Below are positions 62,571 to 64,000 of a DNA stretch of 64,000 bases, piece by piece. A program made the translations under genes and the position numbers. Each line of letters begins with the position of its first letter. The stretch's first letter is position 1. This DNA is from Streptomyces sp. NBC_00377 (GTDB lineage Bacteria; Actinomycetota; Actinomycetes; Streptomycetales; Streptomycetaceae). The stretch lies in the NCBI RefSeq assembly GCF_036075115.1, contig NZ_CP107958.1:5332001-5396000 (forward strand), read 5' to 3'. The notes below the pieces were generated by a model. The model was not told where the DNA came from, did no database searches, and worked only from the letters and a program-made list of their open reading frames with translations.

Positions 62571-63134
62571 TCAGGCGGAGGGGAACAGCATCATCGGCAG
62601 TGCGCGGAGTACCGCTTCGGGGTCCTCGTCGCCCAGCAGGCCGTCGAGGTTGTGGCCGAGCAGGAGGGTGGCGAAGCCATGGGCGAGGGACCATGCGGCG
62701 ATTCGGGCCAGCCGAGCGTCCGGGCCGTCTCCGGCGGGCGCGCCGGTGGCGACGGCGTCGGTCAGGGCGGCGGCGGACAGGGCGCGAGCCGTGGTCAGCT
62801 CCAGGTCGTCGGCGCGCAGCGGTTGGGGCGAGAACATCACCTGGAAGTGCGCCGGGTGCTCGCGGGCGAAACGGACGTAGCGCACGCCCGCCTCCCTCAG
62901 ATCCGGTGCCCCGGCGAGCGCGGCGGCCAGCAGCCCGTGTCCCTCCGCGGCGATCGCCGTCAGCAGACCGGTGCGGTCGCGGAAGTGGTGGGCCGGCGCC
63001 GCGTGCGAGACACCGGCCCGGCGGGCGAGGTCGCGCAGGCTCAGTCCGGTGGGGCCGTCGGTGGCGATGACGTCGAGGGCCGCGGTCAGGATCGCGCGTC
63101 GCAGGTCACCGTGGTGGTAGGGGCGGTCGTTCAT
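62571..63134 (-). CDS. TetR-family regulator
   Basis: 187 aa. DNA-binding part: Y-H-H-G-D-L-R-R-A-I-L-T-A-A-L-D-V-I, L-S-L-R-D-L-A-R-R-A-G-V-S-H-A-A-P-A-H-H-F-R-D-R-T-G-L-L. The S-H-A-A-P-x-x-H-F recognition helix belongs to the TetR_C_13/WHG subgroup, and the C-terminal half contains H-P-A-H-F-Q-V-M-F, typical of it. ATG at 63134 is preferred because TACGCT lies 7 nt upstream. Divergent from the SCO6745-family gene, its likely target. Confidence 0.9.
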   Translation of the reverse strand: MNDRPYHHGDLRRAILTAALDVIATDGPTGLSLRDLARRAGVSHAAPAHHFRDRTGLLTAIAAEGHGLLAAALAGAPDLREAGVRYVRFAREHPAHFQVMFSPQPLRADDLELTTARALSAAALTDAVATGAPAGDGPDARLARIAAWSLAHGFATLLLGHNLDGLLGDEDPEAVLRALPMMLFPSA

Positions 63135-63141
63135 GGACAGC

Positions 63142-63196
63142 AGCGTACGCAACATCTAGGCATTGACAAGTTCGGACGGCTCGGGCAATCTTGTCA
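63142..63196. promoter_or_regulatory. Overlapping divergent promoters with TGACAAG/CTTGTCA arms
   Basis: Plus direction: TTGACA (63163-63168), 17 bp, CAATCT (63186-63191). Minus direction: TACGCT (63147-63142), 7 nt before tetR, with CTTGTC 17 bp behind it. TGACAAG (63164-63170) and CTTGTCA (63190-63196) are 7-bp inverted arms that overlay both promoters and are candidate TetR half-sites. Confidence 0.5.
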
Positions 63197-63241
63197 GTGT
63201 CAAGTTGTGGCCGATGTCCGAACGCGACGAGGGGGGACGCC

Positions 63242-64000
63242 ATGTCCGGGAATCACGAGCACCAGGCGACCGAGCAGGCCGAGCGGGGTGAAGAGGTCGC
63301 GCCGGCCCAGGCGCGCCGGCTCTGGCATCTGCTGGAGCCACTGCACGCGGTGCTGTACTACGCGCCGGAGGTCTTCGACGAGGCCGGTGCGCTCGGCTAC
63401 CCGACCGAGGACCGCTGGGGAAGCTACTTCCCCTTCCGTGCCGCTCCGTTGGGCCCGGTGAACACCGAGGCGGTGACCTCGGCCTTCTACAGCTTCCAGC
63501 CCGGCATGGTCGCCCGGCACCTCGAGGGCGCCTGGAGGATCGCCACCCCCGACGCCGTCCTCGCGGCGCGACTGAGAGGCATCGACCGGCTGTACCGCAA
63601 GCTGTTCGGAGACCTGGTGGACAGTCCCGAGCTGGCCGAGGCCGCGGCTCTCGCCCGCCGCGCGGCCGAGGCGGCCGACACCGCGGGGCGCCCGCTCGCC
63701 GCGGCCAACGCCGCGCTGGACTGGCCGAGCGAGCCCCACCTCCAGCTCTGGCAGGCGGCGACCGTGCTGCGCGAACACCGCGGTGACGGTCACCTCGCCG
63801 CCCTGCTCCTCGCCGGCCTCGACCCGACGGAGGCGCTGGTGTCCTTCGCTGCGATTGGCGCCGCCTCCGTCGAACGCTTCGGGAGTCGCGGCTGGACCCG
63901 CGAGGAGTGGGCGGCGGCGAGCGAGCGGCTGACGGCGAGAGGCCTGCTCGAGGCGGACGGCACGGCCACGGACGCGGGCCGCGATCTGCGCCGCGGCGTC
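63242..64000 (+). CDS. SCO6745-family protein, 3' end outside window
   Basis: 253 residues visible, no stop before the window end. The start A-R-R-L-W-H-L-L-E-P-L-H-A-V-L-Y-Y-A-P-E-V (about 23-43), the G-Y-F/Y-F-P-F-R-A-A-P-L-G-P-V segment, and the C-terminal S-E-R-L-T-A-R-G-L-L-E-A-D-G-T-A-T-D-A-G winged-helix-like part fit the uncharacterised SCO6745 family of actinobacteria. No membrane or signal segment. GAGGGGGG lies 6 nt before the ATG. Probably controlled by the divergent TetR. Confidence 0.85.
   Translation, partial: MSGNHEHQATEQAERGEEVAPAQARRLWHLLEPLHAVLYYAPEVFDEAGALGYPTEDRWGSYFPFRAAPLGPVNTEAVTSAFYSFQPGMVARHLEGAWRIATPDAVLAARLRGIDRLYRKLFGDLVDSPELAEAAALARRAAEAADTAGRPLAAANAALDWPSEPHLQLWQAATVLREHRGDGHLAALLLAGLDPTEALVSFAAIGAASVERFGSRGWTREEWAAASERLTARGLLEADGTATDAGRDLRRGV

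Noticed and set aside
62212..62694. Minus-strand frame of 160 codons after mfd
   Set aside because: Starts inside the TetR gene in another frame, and its distal part is only the translation of short direct repeats.

Overview
The window is chromosomal DNA of a Streptomyces species or very close relative. Evidence: very high GC with strong third-position GC bias, GTG starts, TANNNT -10 boxes, an SsgA-like sporulation protein, an actinobacterial RpfB, the galT-galE-galK order, a tamR-tam pair, and many family proteins known mainly from streptomycetes. From memory (not checked here) the gene order matches the S. coelicolor core region around SCO3109-SCO3161. There is no integrase, transposase, phage gene or CRISPR array. 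This is conserved core chromosome with one unusual conflict-type gene island.

Layout. 1-6.5 kb: the start of a cobalt/nickel permease (cbiM, minus) behind a Nur-like palindrome; ssgE; two tandem class B-type penicillin-binding proteins; protein O-mannosyltransferase pmt. 6.6-14.6 kb (plus): rsmI, a Cys-pair protein, tatD, rpfB, rsmA/ksgA, ispE and an ABC-F ATPase, i.e. rRNA methylation, isoprenoid precursors and a cell-wall resuscitation factor. 14.8-20.9 kb: two paralogous proline-rich, membrane-anchored beta-propeller proteins, a LuxR-type regulator with a degenerate receiver domain, a small membrane protein and a small secreted rodlin-like protein. 20.9-26.4 kb: a sodium/solute symporter divergent from galT-galE-galK, a likely Leloir galactose uptake and catabolism unit. 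26.5-32 kb: an acetyltransferase, a second LuxR regulator, tamR/tam with paired operators, a VOC protein, a CsbD-like stress protein, and a desaturase-TetR operon. 32-40 kb: ppc, then (minus) glmU, prs, rplY and pth, preceded by tRNA-Gln(UUG).

40-48 kb: an orphan histidine kinase, then the most unusual block: a SUKH-3 protein, a YwqJ-like deaminase, a WHH-nuclease-SUKH-1 fusion, and a 966-residue protein that appears to join a YrhB-like immunity domain, a collagen-like linker, a deaminase domain with H-x-E/C...C signature and a SUKH-4 domain. None has a visible signal peptide. This looks like a cytoplasmic array of toxin and immunity modules. A coiled-coil DivIVA-like protein follows.

48-64 kb: aldo/keto reductase divergent from a TetR regulator with duplicated operators; a DUF485/ActP-type symporter pair; an MFS exporter; a MacB/FtsX-type ABC exporter pair; mfd; and a TetR gene divergent from a partial SCO6745-family gene that runs off the end. 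Recurrent themes are paired operators in divergent promoters, short tandem repeats between genes, strong GC hairpins at operon ends, and several apparently leaderless genes in which a TANNNT box lies 6-7 nt before the start codon.
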